This document shows positions 30,818-38,632 of a stretch of DNA of 38,632 nucleotides, piece by piece. The position numbers and the translations under genes are program-made. The stretch's first letter is position 1, and every line of letters starts with the position of its first letter. Source of the DNA: SSC4 sp964642445 (GTDB taxonomy: Bacteria; Chloroflexota; Anaerolineae; SSC4; Amarolineaceae); NCBI GenBank assembly GCA_964642445.1, contig CAZXQZ010000013.1, forward strand, positions 1 through 38,632. The letters run 5' to 3'. Below the pieces are notes generated by a model. The model did not search any database. It saw nothing but the letters and a program-made list of their open reading frames with translations, and was not told the DNA's origin.

Positions 30818-31717
30818 ATGCCAAAGCCAGATGATCGAGGCATCGACAAACCTGCGGCCTGGGAGGAACTGCCCATCGAGCACCTGCGCGGCACGCTGCT
30901 CGTGATTGGTGCACCGGATACAGGGAAGAGCACCTTTGCGCGTTATCTTTACCGGCAGTTGTGGAGTATTGGGCGGCGGGGTGCGTTTCTGGATTGTGAC
31001 CCGGGGCAAAGTCATTTGGGACCCCCGACGACGATCACCATGGCCGTGGATGTGGCACGAGGAGGGCGTTTCCCGCCGCATGGGCCGCGGTGGCATTATT
31101 TCGTGGGTGCAACCACACCGCGTGGTCACAGGGTGCCCACCCTGGTGGGGATCAGCCGCCTGGTCGAGCAGGCATACGCGGTCAGGGCCCAGGTGATTGT
31201 GTGTGATACCAGTGGTTTCGTCGACGAAGCGGCGGGTGGTTTGATGTTGGCGTTGGCCAAAATCGAACTCCTGCAGCCGTCGGCGGTGTTTGCACTGGCG
31301 CGGGGGTCAGAATTGGATGCGCTGATCGCCCCCCTGCGTCATTGGAGGCACGTGCAGCTCTTTCACCTGCAGCCATCGACGGCGGTGCAGCCGCGTGACC
31401 TGGCGACGCGACAGGCGGCGCGCGCGGCGCGTTTTGCCGCCTATTTCAACGGCGCACGGCCACAAGAGGTGCACTGGGCCAGGCTGGCGGTGCTGCCGGC
31501 GCCGCACTTCGACACACACCGGCTGGTGGCTTTGCACAACCAGGACGGCAGCGTTTTCAGCCTGGGTATTGTGCTGGAGAAGCACCCTACAGCCCCTCTG
31601 ATCACAATCCTGGCGCCGCGCATCAACGACGAGGACATCCAAACCCTGCGCATCGGCGACACGCTCGTCGATCCCACCACATTTCGTGACCAGGCAATGA
31701 TGCCCGGTAATCGGTGA
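30818..31717 (+). CDS. Clp1/Grc3-like P-loop polynucleotide 5'-kinase homologue
   Basis: A 299-residue P-loop protein of the Clp1/Grc3 group (COG1341-like), whose studied members in eukaryotes and archaea phosphorylate 5'-hydroxyl ends of RNA or DNA. Visible are the Walker A motif GAPDTGKST, the clasp-region DCDPGQSHLGPPTT, VIVCDTSGFVDEAAGG in the Walker B area, and the conserved KIELLQPSAVFALARGSELDAL strand. A C-terminal beta-rich domain follows (about 215-299). There is no signal peptide. The ATG at 30818 is chosen because it fits the predicted transcript. The stop is one base before the modE-like gene, so the two are coupled. In bacteria this family is sparsely distributed, and its role next to an oxyanion transporter is unknown. 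Confidence 0.85.
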   Translation: MPKPDDRGIDKPAAWEELPIEHLRGTLLVIGAPDTGKSTFARYLYRQLWSIGRRGAFLDCDPGQSHLGPPTTITMAVDVARGGRFPPHGPRWHYFVGATTPRGHRVPTLVGISRLVEQAYAVRAQVIVCDTSGFVDEAAGGLMLALAKIELLQPSAVFALARGSELDALIAPLRHWRHVQLFHLQPSTAVQPRDLATRQAARAARFAAYFNGARPQEVHWARLAVLPAPHFDTHRLVALHNQDGSVFSLGIVLEKHPTAPLITILAPRINDEDIQTLRIGDTLVDPTTFRDQAMMPGNR

Positions 31718-31718
31718 C

Positions 31719-32066
31719 ATGTCGAAACTCATTCCGCGCTGTAACCTGTGGGTCGAAACCGCTGACGATGTCGTGCTCAGTCGCTGGCGAATTCAGCTGC
31801 TGGAGATGATTGCCGAAACCGGCTCCATTTCGGCGGCCGCCGAACGTCTGCACGTGCCCTATCGTGTCGCCTGGAGCAAGGTCAAAGAAATGGAACACGG
31901 CCTGGGGGTCTCCCTGATCGACACCCGCATCGGTGGCATCCACGGCGGTGGCGCCGAGCTGACCGCCGCGGCGCACGAGTACGTGCGGCGTTTTCACGAG
32001 CTGGAGACCGGCCTGGACGAGTGGGTGCGCCAGCGTTTCATCGAGGTCTTCGGTGCCCAGGCATGA
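31719..32066 (+). CDS. ModE-type N-terminal-domain transcriptional regulator
   Basis: A 115-residue winged-helix DNA-binding protein made of only the ModE N-terminal domain. It has the LysR/ModE helix-turn-helix LLEMIAETGSISAAAERLHVPYRVAWSKVKEME and the diagnostic GGIHGGGAELTAAAHEYV. Full-length ModE has two C-terminal TOBE domains that bind molybdate or tungstate; these are absent, so sensing must rely on another protein or site. Such short versions are commonly linked to molybdate or tungstate transporters, and the genes downstream encode one. It may repress or activate that operon. Start ATG at 31719 follows GGTGA. Confidence 0.9.
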   Translation: MSKLIPRCNLWVETADDVVLSRWRIQLLEMIAETGSISAAAERLHVPYRVAWSKVKEMEHGLGVSLIDTRIGGIHGGGAELTAAAHEYVRRFHELETGLDEWVRQRFIEVFGAQA

Positions 32067-32122
32067 CGCGCGTCATTCATTTTTGCCCATCGTTATGACA
32101 GAAATGAGCAACGGGGGCGGGC

Positions 32123-32815
32123 ATGAATGAGATTCTCGAAGGGATTGCACAGGCGATGCAGCTGCTGCTCAGCGGCGACGAGCAGACCTGGCAAATCATC
32201 GTCCTATCGCTCCAGGTTTCGGGCGTTGCCCTGCTGTTCAGCACGCTGGTGGGTATTCCAGCCGGGGCCTTTTTGGGGCTGCGGCGCTTCTTCGGGCGCC
32301 ATGTGATGATCGTGCTGCTTTACACCGGCATGGGGTTCCCCCCGGTGGTGATCGGCCTCTTCGTCTACCTGGCGCTGTCACGCAGCGGGCCGCTCGGCGA
32401 ATTGGGGTGGCTGTTTACGCCGCAGGCGATGGTCGTGGCGCAGACGATCATCGCTTTCCCGCTGGTGGCGGGCTTCACGATGGCCGCCGTCATGGGCGTC
32501 GATCCAGCCCTGCGCACACAGGTGCTGGCGCTCGGTGCCACCACTGCCCAGGCGACGCGGGCCATCCTGTGGGAAGCACGCCTTGGGGTCATTGTAGCAG
32601 TTGTGGCCGGCTTCGGTGGTATCATCTCCGAGGTCGGTGCCGTGATGCTCGTCGGTGGCAACATCGAGGGCTCGACGCGTGTCCTGACGACGGCCATCGT
32701 GCTGGAAACGCGCAAGGGTGCTTTCGACCTGGCGCTGGCCCTGTCCTTCGTGCTGCTCGCCATCACGTTTTTGATCAACATCGTGATGCTGCGTTTGCAG
32801 GGGAAGGTGGACTGA
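32123..32815 (+). CDS. tupB: Tungstate-type ABC transporter permease
   Basis: A 230-residue inner-membrane permease of the BPD_transp_1 fold with about six transmembrane segments. The N-terminal VLSLQVSGVALLFSTLVGIPAGAFLGLRRFFG, the GMGFPPVVIGLFVYLALSR stretch, and the ATPase-coupling EAA loop around TQVLALGATTAQATRAILWEA are characteristic of TupB-like permeases for tungstate rather than ModB. It is 57 bases after the ModE-type gene and four bases before the ATPase gene. Specificity (tungstate versus molybdate) is decided mainly by the binding protein, which is not encoded here, so the symbol is a family assignment. Confidence 0.88.
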   Translation: MNEILEGIAQAMQLLLSGDEQTWQIIVLSLQVSGVALLFSTLVGIPAGAFLGLRRFFGRHVMIVLLYTGMGFPPVVIGLFVYLALSRSGPLGELGWLFTPQAMVVAQTIIAFPLVAGFTMAAVMGVDPALRTQVLALGATTAQATRAILWEARLGVIVAVVAGFGGIISEVGAVMLVGGNIEGSTRVLTTAIVLETRKGAFDLALALSFVLLAITFLINIVMLRLQGKVD

Positions 32816-32818
32816 ACC

Positions 32819-33601
32819 GTGGCTGAGACCGCACCGCTCACTCCGCCCACCAATGGCAACGGTTCGCCGCCGGCTGCACCGCTGTACCGGCTGCAGGACA
32901 TCACGCACCGCTACGGCGATCGTGTGGTGCTGGACCTGCCGCAGCTGGAGGTTGGGCCTGGCGAGATCGTGGCCGTTGTAGGCCCCTCCGGTTCGGGCAA
33001 AAGCACACTCCTACGCCTGCTCAACTTCCTGGAGCGGCCCACCTCGGGCACCCTCACCTTCCGCACCCACACCTTCAACGGCACCGGCGACGTCCCGCTC
33101 GACCTGCGCCGGCAGGTGACGACCGTCTTTCAGCGGCCGGTGCTGCTCAACAGCTCGCTGCTCCACAACGTCGCCTACGGCCTGCAGCTGCGCGGCGTAC
33201 GCGATGGACGTCACCTGGCCGAAGCCGCGCTCGACGCTGTCGGCCTGGCAGCGCTGGCCGGCGCCCACGCGCGCACCCTTTCCGGCGGTGAAATGCAGCG
33301 GGCAGCCCTGGCGCGCGCCATGGTCATCCAGCCGCAGGTGCTGCTGCTGGACGAACCGACCGCCAACCTCGACCCGCACAACGTGCAGCTCATCGAAGCC
33401 GCGATCATGGCGATGCACCAGCGCCAGCAGACCACCGTGGTTCTCGTGACCCACAACGTCTTCCAGGCACGGCGCCTGGCGCAGCGGGTGCTGTTTCTGC
33501 TGGATGGGCGCGTCGTCGAGAGCGCGCCCACCGCAACCTTCTTCACCACCCCGCAGGACCCACGCACCGCGGCCTTCATTCGCGGCGACATGGTGTATTG
33601 A
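32819..33601 (+). CDS. tupC: ABC transporter ATP-binding protein, tungstate-type
   Basis: A 260-residue ATPase that powers the permease. It has Walker A GPSGSGKST (55-63), the Q-loop VFQRPVLLNSSLLHNVAYGL, the signature LSGGEMQRAALARAM, Walker B VLLLDEPTANLD and the switch histidine in VLVTHN. There is no C-terminal TOBE regulatory domain. The GTG start at 32819 has AAGGTGG eight bases upstream. It ends seven bases before the stop of the convergent secreted-protein gene, with no terminator visible between them. A family assignment to TupC follows from its partner permease. Confidence 0.9.
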   Translation: MAETAPLTPPTNGNGSPPAAPLYRLQDITHRYGDRVVLDLPQLEVGPGEIVAVVGPSGSGKSTLLRLLNFLERPTSGTLTFRTHTFNGTGDVPLDLRRQVTTVFQRPVLLNSSLLHNVAYGLQLRGVRDGRHLAEAALDAVGLAALAGAHARTLSGGEMQRAALARAMVIQPQVLLLDEPTANLDPHNVQLIEAAIMAMHQRQQTTVVLVTHNVFQARRLAQRVLFLLDGRVVESAPTATFFTTPQDPRTAAFIRGDMVY

Positions 33602-33608
33602 GCCGCAC

Positions 33609-36600
33609 CTACCGGCCCACTGGACCCCGCGCAAGCGCCGGCACGAACTGGAAGTAAGCCGGACTCACGACCACGACGTTGACGTGGATCGTGTGTGTGC
33701 GCCCAGCAGCAAAGCCCACCAGGTGCAGCGTCTGCGGCCCCGCCGGCAGCAGCGGCGAATCCCGCAGAATCAGCCGCGTCTGGCCACCGGGCAGCACCGC
33801 CGTCTGCTCGAACTCGAACAGCAGCCCAGCTGGCACGTCGACCAGGCTGAGGTCCACCGGTCCGGGCTGCCCGCGGATGGGCATAACGTGCACCACCACC
33901 GCCAACCCACGCCCCGCCAGCAGCCGGCCATCACCGGCATCGGCGTAGAGCGCAAAATCGGGTGCCTGCACCGTCACCGGCAGGAAGAGTGTACGCGTCG
34001 TACCACCCCCCACCGCCACCACCCGCAGGTTGTAGGTGCCCGGAGCGAGCGTGGGCGGTGCCCGCAGCTCGACCCCAACCAGCTGGCCCGCCACCGTCGG
34101 CCTGATGATCGTCGGCACAAACGTCATCTGTAAACCATCCGGTAGACCGCTGCCTGGATTGAAGCCAACCCCCTCGGGATAGTACGGGTCACTGGTTGTG
34201 ACCCGCAGGGCTACCATCGTGCTCCCGCCGGCCACCAGGGTGGGTGGGGCGGATACAAGTGCCAGGCTGAACGGTGCCGCTGGCGGAGTTCCGCTTGCCT
34301 GCCCCGATTCGACAGAACGCGCGCCTTCACGGTCCACCGCCTCGATCCACACCGTGTAGAGCTGCCCGGTTTCCAGGCTGTCCAGGGTGTGAGCCAGGTT
34401 GAGGCCTACGTCGATCACCTGGGTGGCGGTGTACACCGGTGCACTGACGTGGACGCGGTAGGTGTCGACGTCGGGATTGGCCAGCGCGCTCCACGCCAGT
34501 GCCAGCCGCCGGTAACCGGGTACCGCGCTGAGCTGTGCGTTCCAGGTGGTGGGCCAGGGCTGTGTGACCTGCACCGCCTGCGGCGCATAGACACGCAGCG
34601 GCGTATTCTGCCCATCGTCCGCCTCGACCCAGAAGTGGTAGAGACCGCTGGGCAGGGCACTGAGATCGGCATGCAGGGTTTGCAGGCTGCCGTTGCGCAC
34701 CGGGTGGGGATCGACGAGCAGCGCGGGGCCGCTGAAGTCCGGCCGTTCGACCAAACGGGGTGGCTCGGTATCGGTCATGACCAACGTGACGGTCATGGGA
34801 CCGCTGTTGGCGTACACGCTCAATGTCAGGGGTGTCGTGGCCGTGAGGCGCCACTCGATATCGGCCTGGCGGTCGCCCGTGCTTCTTGCTGCCACACCCG
34901 CCAGGTCAGGACGCGGCTGCGTGCCCAGCACCACCAGGTCGTATGCCGCCGGATCGGGTGGTACGTCGTGCAGCACGGCGCGCCAGGTGCCGTGCTGGGC
35001 CTGGCTCACGCCGTACATCTCCTGCGTGCGTGCGCTGGCCAGTGTTTCGGTGACTTCGGCGCTGCTGTAGATCACATTGGACGGCAGCGACGTCGGCGTG
35101 ATCGCCGTGCCGTTGGGGTCGACGAGGGTTAGTGTGGGCCCAGCACCATCCCGTTTGACGCCGAACAGCACGTCGGTGGCATCGGTCACCACCACCGTCA
35201 CCACGATGTCGGCAGCGGGCGTCACCCAAATGCCGTCCCCCGCGTCGAACCAGGCGTCAGGCGCGGCCGTCTGCCGCTGGGCTAGCCAGGCCTGGCGCAC
35301 CGTGGCCAGCTGGCTGCCAGGCACCAGCCGGTAACTGTCGACGTTGCCAAAGGTCAGGTGGCCGCGGGTATCGACAAACAGACCGTTGCACCAGCCCAGG
35401 AAACAGGCCCGGCCGCGGAATCCCCATGCGCCGTTCGTAAACTCGCCGACATCGAGCTGGGCATCTCCCAAAATCCAGGCGCGCGGCGGGATGGTGATGC
35501 CGATGTTCCAGATGGCCCCTCGCGGTATGCCCACCTCGAACGTGCCCGAGCCGGTGAAGTGGAAGCCGTTGTCGCTCCATGCATGGATGCTGACGCTGCC
35601 GCGCGCCACGATGACCTCCATCCACAGCGTCGCCGAAAAACGATTGGCAGTCAGCGTCGCTTCGGCACCGGCCACCGGGAAGATGAACACCTTGACCGTG
35701 CCAGCCACCCCCATCGCAAACGGCTGCGTCACCACCGAGGCACTGGCCTGGGCGCTGATGACCGTCATGGGACCCAGCCGCAGGTCGGACTCGATGCGTG
35801 TTTGCAGACGGATGGTGACGGCGCCGGTGTCCGGGTCATAGGTGATGCTGCCACCCGCTTCCGCCATCGAAAAACCGGTCGAGCCGATCGGGATACGGCA
35901 GGCCAGGGTCAGCGAGATTTCTTCGAAATAGAAACCTTCCGTGCTGTCCGTGCCCTGCGGGATCTGCCGTGCGGCGTGCGCGAGGTGCGCGTTGTCTGGC
36001 ACGTGCGGGCCGGCCGCGTTCCGGGGCGTGATTTCCAACAGCACTTTGCCTGCGCCGTTTTCAACGGTCTGCACGCGCATGACCACCGTAACGGAGAGTC
36101 CCGAGCAGTCCCCGGTCGGTCCCAGGTTGGGCAGCATCAGATTGGCACCGGCGACGATACGCAGCGAGTTGTTGACCCGCTCGAAGCCGCCGCGCAGCCC
36201 GCCCAGGCGTACGTCCCCCACCCGGATCTCGGGCAGGGCCAGTGTGCCCCCACCCAGGCTGATGCCGCGCGGCGACAGGCTCAGGTTTTGGGCTGTCAGC
36301 AGACCGCTGCCAAAAGGATCGGGCATCGACAGGGTCACCGAACGCGCAGACAGTGTGTCGCCGTCGAGGGTCACCTGGTTGGCACCGATGCTGAGCCCGG
36401 CTGCGGTTACGTGCAGGGAATGCAGCGCACCGCCGACCCGCCCCAGCTCCAACCAGATGATACCGGCGGCGCTGCCGCTCAAACCCTCGGTGCCTTCGAT
36501 ATCGACGGTGCAGTCGAACTGGATGCGCAGGCCCGCCGCACCGCCGGCAACCAGTGAGATGGTATCGATGCGCAGCGGAAAACCGTCCTGGCCCAGGTGG

Positions 36601-38462
36601 ACGGGGGTCGCCGCAGTGAGCTGATCCACGTGCAAACCGGCGCCCGTCAGACGAATGTTGGTGACGTTCAGCCGCGAGTTGTTGAGCACGGCGGGCAGCT
36701 GTAGGGAGCCGCTGCCCACGTGTAGCCCGGTATTGTCCAGGGCGACGTTGGTCAGCGTGAGCGGGACATCGGCGATGTTCAGCACCAGCGACGGGATTGT
36801 CGCGCTGACGGTGCCGTCGGGGAGCACGGCCAGCGACACGGTGACGTCGTGGGTAGTTCCGGGAATACGAATCTGCAGCAGCGTGGCCAGGGCCAGTCGT
36901 CCGCTGACCAGCTGTCCGCTGGCCTGCCGCATCGCCAGCTGCGGTCCACTGCCATATGTCAGGTGCGGAAAACTGGCGCTGGCGGTTGGCTGGGGTCCAC
37001 TGGTCGTGCCGCGCAGCGTAAACTGCAGCGTCCCGTCACCCCGGAGGTCGCCCCGGTCGAGGTGCAGCGGTGCTGCGCCGCTGGCCGTGCCCCCGGCCAG
37101 GTTGATCTCACCCCAGGCGGGTGGGCCGGCGAAGGTGAAGCCGGCCAGCTCGCCGAGCAGCGGCTGCGCCGTGCCTACGGTCACACGGCCGCTGCTGGCA
37201 TGGGCCGAGAAACTGCCGCTGAACAGGCGCGTGGTGTTCTGGCCGACGCCAATAGCCACAGTGGCGTTACCGGTGAGTTGGGCCTGGTTGAAAAAGACCT
37301 CGGCATCGGCTTCGGCCAACGGAAAATAATCGCCGAGCACGACGTGACCCCTGGCCCTGGTACGGCCATCGGGCAAGTCGACGAAGGTATCGGCCGCGAC
37401 ACGGATCACGCCGGCCATGCGGGTTTGCCCTGGCGGCGGGGGCGGCGCTGCGCAGGTATCGCGCGCCACGGTGATCGTATTGTCGAAGCGGTTGGCCAGG
37501 TAGACGTGCGCGGTCAGCGGGTTCACGGCCAGGCCATCGCCGTCACCCCAACCGGCCGGCAGGGCACCGCGGTAGGTGAGGCCGGCGCCATCGACCTGGT
37601 ACAGATCGCGGGCATTGCCCCACGGTGAGGCAAACACCTGGTGATCGCCGGGGTTCACCGCCAGGACCTTGGGTGTGCCGGGCAGGGCGATCTCGGCCTG
37701 ACGCAGGCGGGTTTGCAGGTCGTAGGCATAGACCTTCGACCCAACGCTGGAGATGAACAGCCGGTCGAGCGCCTCATCCACGGCCAGACCGACGATACCG
37801 CTATCGCCGGCGTTGAGCAGATAGGAGACCAGGTTATCCGGGCCGATGGCGTAGATATTGCCCGACTCATTGCTGACCACGTAGGCTGTGTTGCGGGTGA
37901 CGTCGACGGTGACGAAGGTGGGGTGGTTGGGCAGGCCGGCGGTTTCGACGACGGTCAAGGTGGCGGCGTCGATGACCTGGACCGAGTTGCTGCCGAAGTT
38001 AGCCACGTAGACGCGCTGGGTGAGCGAATTGACGGCGACGCCGTAAGGCAGCTGGCCGACCGGGACCTGGCCGACGGGGGCGTAGGTGTTGGCGTCGAGC
38101 ACGATCAGGCGGGCGGTATTGCGGCTCGTGACATACAACCGGTTGCGCACGTTGTCGTAGGCGATCTGGTTGGGCGAGTCGATCCCGGGGATCGTCTGCT
38201 GGACCGTATGGGTCGTTCCGTCGATGACGACGAGGGCGTTGGCGCTGTAGGCCGCCGCATAGACCAGGTTGCGGTCAGGATTGACGGCCAGACCTTTGGG
38301 TTGCGGTATACCGGGGATCGTCGTCACTGGTGCGAGGGTGCAGTCGCCGGGTTGGTTGCCGGCGGCGTCAGCAGCGGTGGGAAAGAAGAAGAGTGCGCTC
38401 ACAAGCAGCAGCACCCCAGCCAGCAACACTGGCCAGTGTAAACGACGAGGCGATGTGACCAT
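33609..38462 (-). CDS. Large secreted protein with YVTN beta-propeller and FnIII-like domain
   Basis: A 1617-residue exported protein. It begins with a classic signal peptide (MVTSPRRLHWPVLLAGVLL to AADA, cleavage near 33). A beta-propeller of YVTN-type blades follows (about 45-345), with repeated PxGLAVNPxxNxVYxAN and VIDxxTxTV units. A Pro-rich linker (APPPPPGQ) leads to a long beta-rich region without a recognised family. Near the C-terminus is a fibronectin type III-like domain (about 1370-1465, LALAWSALANPDVDTYRVHV and TVWIEAVDREGARS), then bacterial Ig-like sequence. No sortase motif or C-terminal anchor was seen. The ATG at 38462 has GGAGG five bases upstream and is preferred to one at 38540. 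The function is probably extracellular matrix or adhesion, an inference from domain types. The final 170 bases (38463-38632) hold no further gene. Confidence 0.88.
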   Translation of the reverse strand: MVTSPRRLHWPVLLAGVLLLVSALFFFPTAADAAGNQPGDCTLAPVTTIPGIPQPKGLAVNPDRNLVYAAAYSANALVVIDGTTHTVQQTIPGIDSPNQIAYDNVRNRLYVTSRNTARLIVLDANTYAPVGQVPVGQLPYGVAVNSLTQRVYVANFGSNSVQVIDAATLTVVETAGLPNHPTFVTVDVTRNTAYVVSNESGNIYAIGPDNLVSYLLNAGDSGIVGLAVDEALDRLFISSVGSKVYAYDLQTRLRQAEIALPGTPKVLAVNPGDHQVFASPWGNARDLYQVDGAGLTYRGALPAGWGDGDGLAVNPLTAHVYLANRFDNTITVARDTCAAPPPPPGQTRMAGVIRVAADTFVDLPDGRTRARGHVVLGDYFPLAEADAEVFFNQAQLTGNATVAIGVGQNTTRLFSGSFSAHASSGRVTVGTAQPLLGELAGFTFAGPPAWGEINLAGGTASGAAPLHLDRGDLRGDGTLQFTLRGTTSGPQPTASASFPHLTYGSGPQLAMRQASGQLVSGRLALATLLQIRIPGTTHDVTVSLAVLPDGTVSATIPSLVLNIADVPLTLTNVALDNTGLHVGSGSLQLPAVLNNSRLNVTNIRLTGAGLHVDQLTAATPVHLGQDGFPLRIDTISLVAGGAAGLRIQFDCTVDIEGTEGLSGSAAGIIWLELGRVGGALHSLHVTAAGLSIGANQVTLDGDTLSARSVTLSMPDPFGSGLLTAQNLSLSPRGISLGGGTLALPEIRVGDVRLGGLRGGFERVNNSLRIVAGANLMLPNLGPTGDCSGLSVTVVMRVQTVENGAGKVLLEITPRNAAGPHVPDNAHLAHAARQIPQGTDSTEGFYFEEISLTLACRIPIGSTGFSMAEAGGSITYDPDTGAVTIRLQTRIESDLRLGPMTVISAQASASVVTQPFAMGVAGTVKVFIFPVAGAEATLTANRFSATLWMEVIVARGSVSIHAWSDNGFHFTGSGTFEVGIPRGAIWNIGITIPPRAWILGDAQLDVGEFTNGAWGFRGRACFLGWCNGLFVDTRGHLTFGNVDSYRLVPGSQLATVRQAWLAQRQTAAPDAWFDAGDGIWVTPAADIVVTVVVTDATDVLFGVKRDGAGPTLTLVDPNGTAITPTSLPSNVIYSSAEVTETLASARTQEMYGVSQAQHGTWRAVLHDVPPDPAAYDLVVLGTQPRPDLAGVAARSTGDRQADIEWRLTATTPLTLSVYANSGPMTVTLVMTDTEPPRLVERPDFSGPALLVDPHPVRNGSLQTLHADLSALPSGLYHFWVEADDGQNTPLRVYAPQAVQVTQPWPTTWNAQLSAVPGYRRLALAWSALANPDVDTYRVHVSAPVYTATQVIDVGLNLAHTLDSLETGQLYTVWIEAVDREGARSVESGQASGTPPAAPFSLALVSAPPTLVAGGSTMVALRVTTSDPYYPEGVGFNPGSGLPDGLQMTFVPTIIRPTVAGQLVGVELRAPPTLAPGTYNLRVVAVGGGTTRTLFLPVTVQAPDFALYADAGDGRLLAGRGLAVVVHVMPIRGQPGPVDLSLVDVPAGLLFEFEQTAVLPGGQTRLILRDSPLLPAGPQTLHLVGFAAGRTHTIHVNVVVVSPAYFQFVPALARGPVGR

Positions 38463-38632
38463 GGATGCCTCCGCAAGGAGTAGCCTGCGCGCTTGGCTGC
38501 TGGCACAGGTTGTGCAGCCGCGCGGGCGCAATGGCAACACGCGGTGGAGGGCACGACCGCGGTGGGTGTTCCTTGTACGTGAAGACGTAACTGAACGGCT
38601 TCAGGTTATGGATGAGATCATTTAGCACTTAG

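Overview
The window reads as a GC-rich chromosomal segment from a free-living bacterium, most likely a member of the Chloroflexota assembled from short reads (there is one run of exactly 100 Ns). This is an inference from gene content. It holds a eukaryote-like two-domain phosphofructokinase, archaeal-type mevalonate enzymes, a DUF3090 plus MSMEG_4193-type phosphatase pair, a PucC-like carrier, dockerin-like remains in a surface protein, a very large secreted YVTN protein, and many GTG/TTG starts. No rRNA, tRNA, CRISPR array or phage module was seen.

Layout, left to right. (1) 28-1347: an OmpR-type response regulator and ruvA. (2) 1373-7584: a TTGACA-N17-TACCAT promoter, a textbook SAM-I riboswitch with its intrinsic terminator, then mtnA, a PfkB kinase (probably adenosine kinase), a GNAT acetyltransferase, ahcY, metK and an orphan 154-residue protein. 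Together these make SAM, recycle S-adenosylhomocysteine and salvage methylthioribose phosphate under SAM feedback. (3) 7602-11539: a perfect palindrome, an SDR oxidoreductase whose ribosome-binding site abuts a heptanucleotide tandem repeat, an exporter-like MFS carrier, and a PucC-like MFS carrier with a consensus promoter and three tandem decamers at the predicted transcription start. (4) 11601-14138, minus strand: a probable operon of a histidine phosphatase with an apparently leaderless mRNA, DUF3090, and a histidine-rich polytopic membrane protein, closed by a terminator. (5) 14227-18341: a CBS protein, an archaeal-type HMG-CoA synthase homologue and an archaeal-type thiolase (entry to the mevalonate pathway), then a divergent GlpX-type phosphatase with its own promoter.

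(6) 18360-25505, minus strand: a secreted RHS/YD-repeat polymorphic toxin of 1874 residues with a nuclease-like tip, an overlapping candidate immunity gene, and behind them the wreck of an older RHS tip with dockerin-like motifs. (7) 25680-30209: tandem phosphofructokinase, an FAD-dependent oxidoreductase cut by the assembly gap, and a family 2 glycosyltransferase with no conventional start codon. (8) 30237-30614: a chimeric remnant that begins like a MacB-type permease. (9) 30735-33601: a Clp1/Grc3-like polynucleotide kinase, a ModE-type regulator and the permease and ATPase of a tungstate-type ABC importer, without the binding protein. (10) 33609-38462, minus strand: a 1617-residue secreted protein with a beta-propeller.

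The observations I would follow first are: the HMG-CoA synthase homologue with glycine where the catalytic cysteine should be; the phosphofructokinase that matches animal PFK in both halves but keeps TIDND in the C-terminal half; the Clp1-like kinase next to a metal-oxyanion transport cluster; the RHS toxin-immunity pair with its decayed predecessor; and the decamer operator in front of the PucC-like gene.
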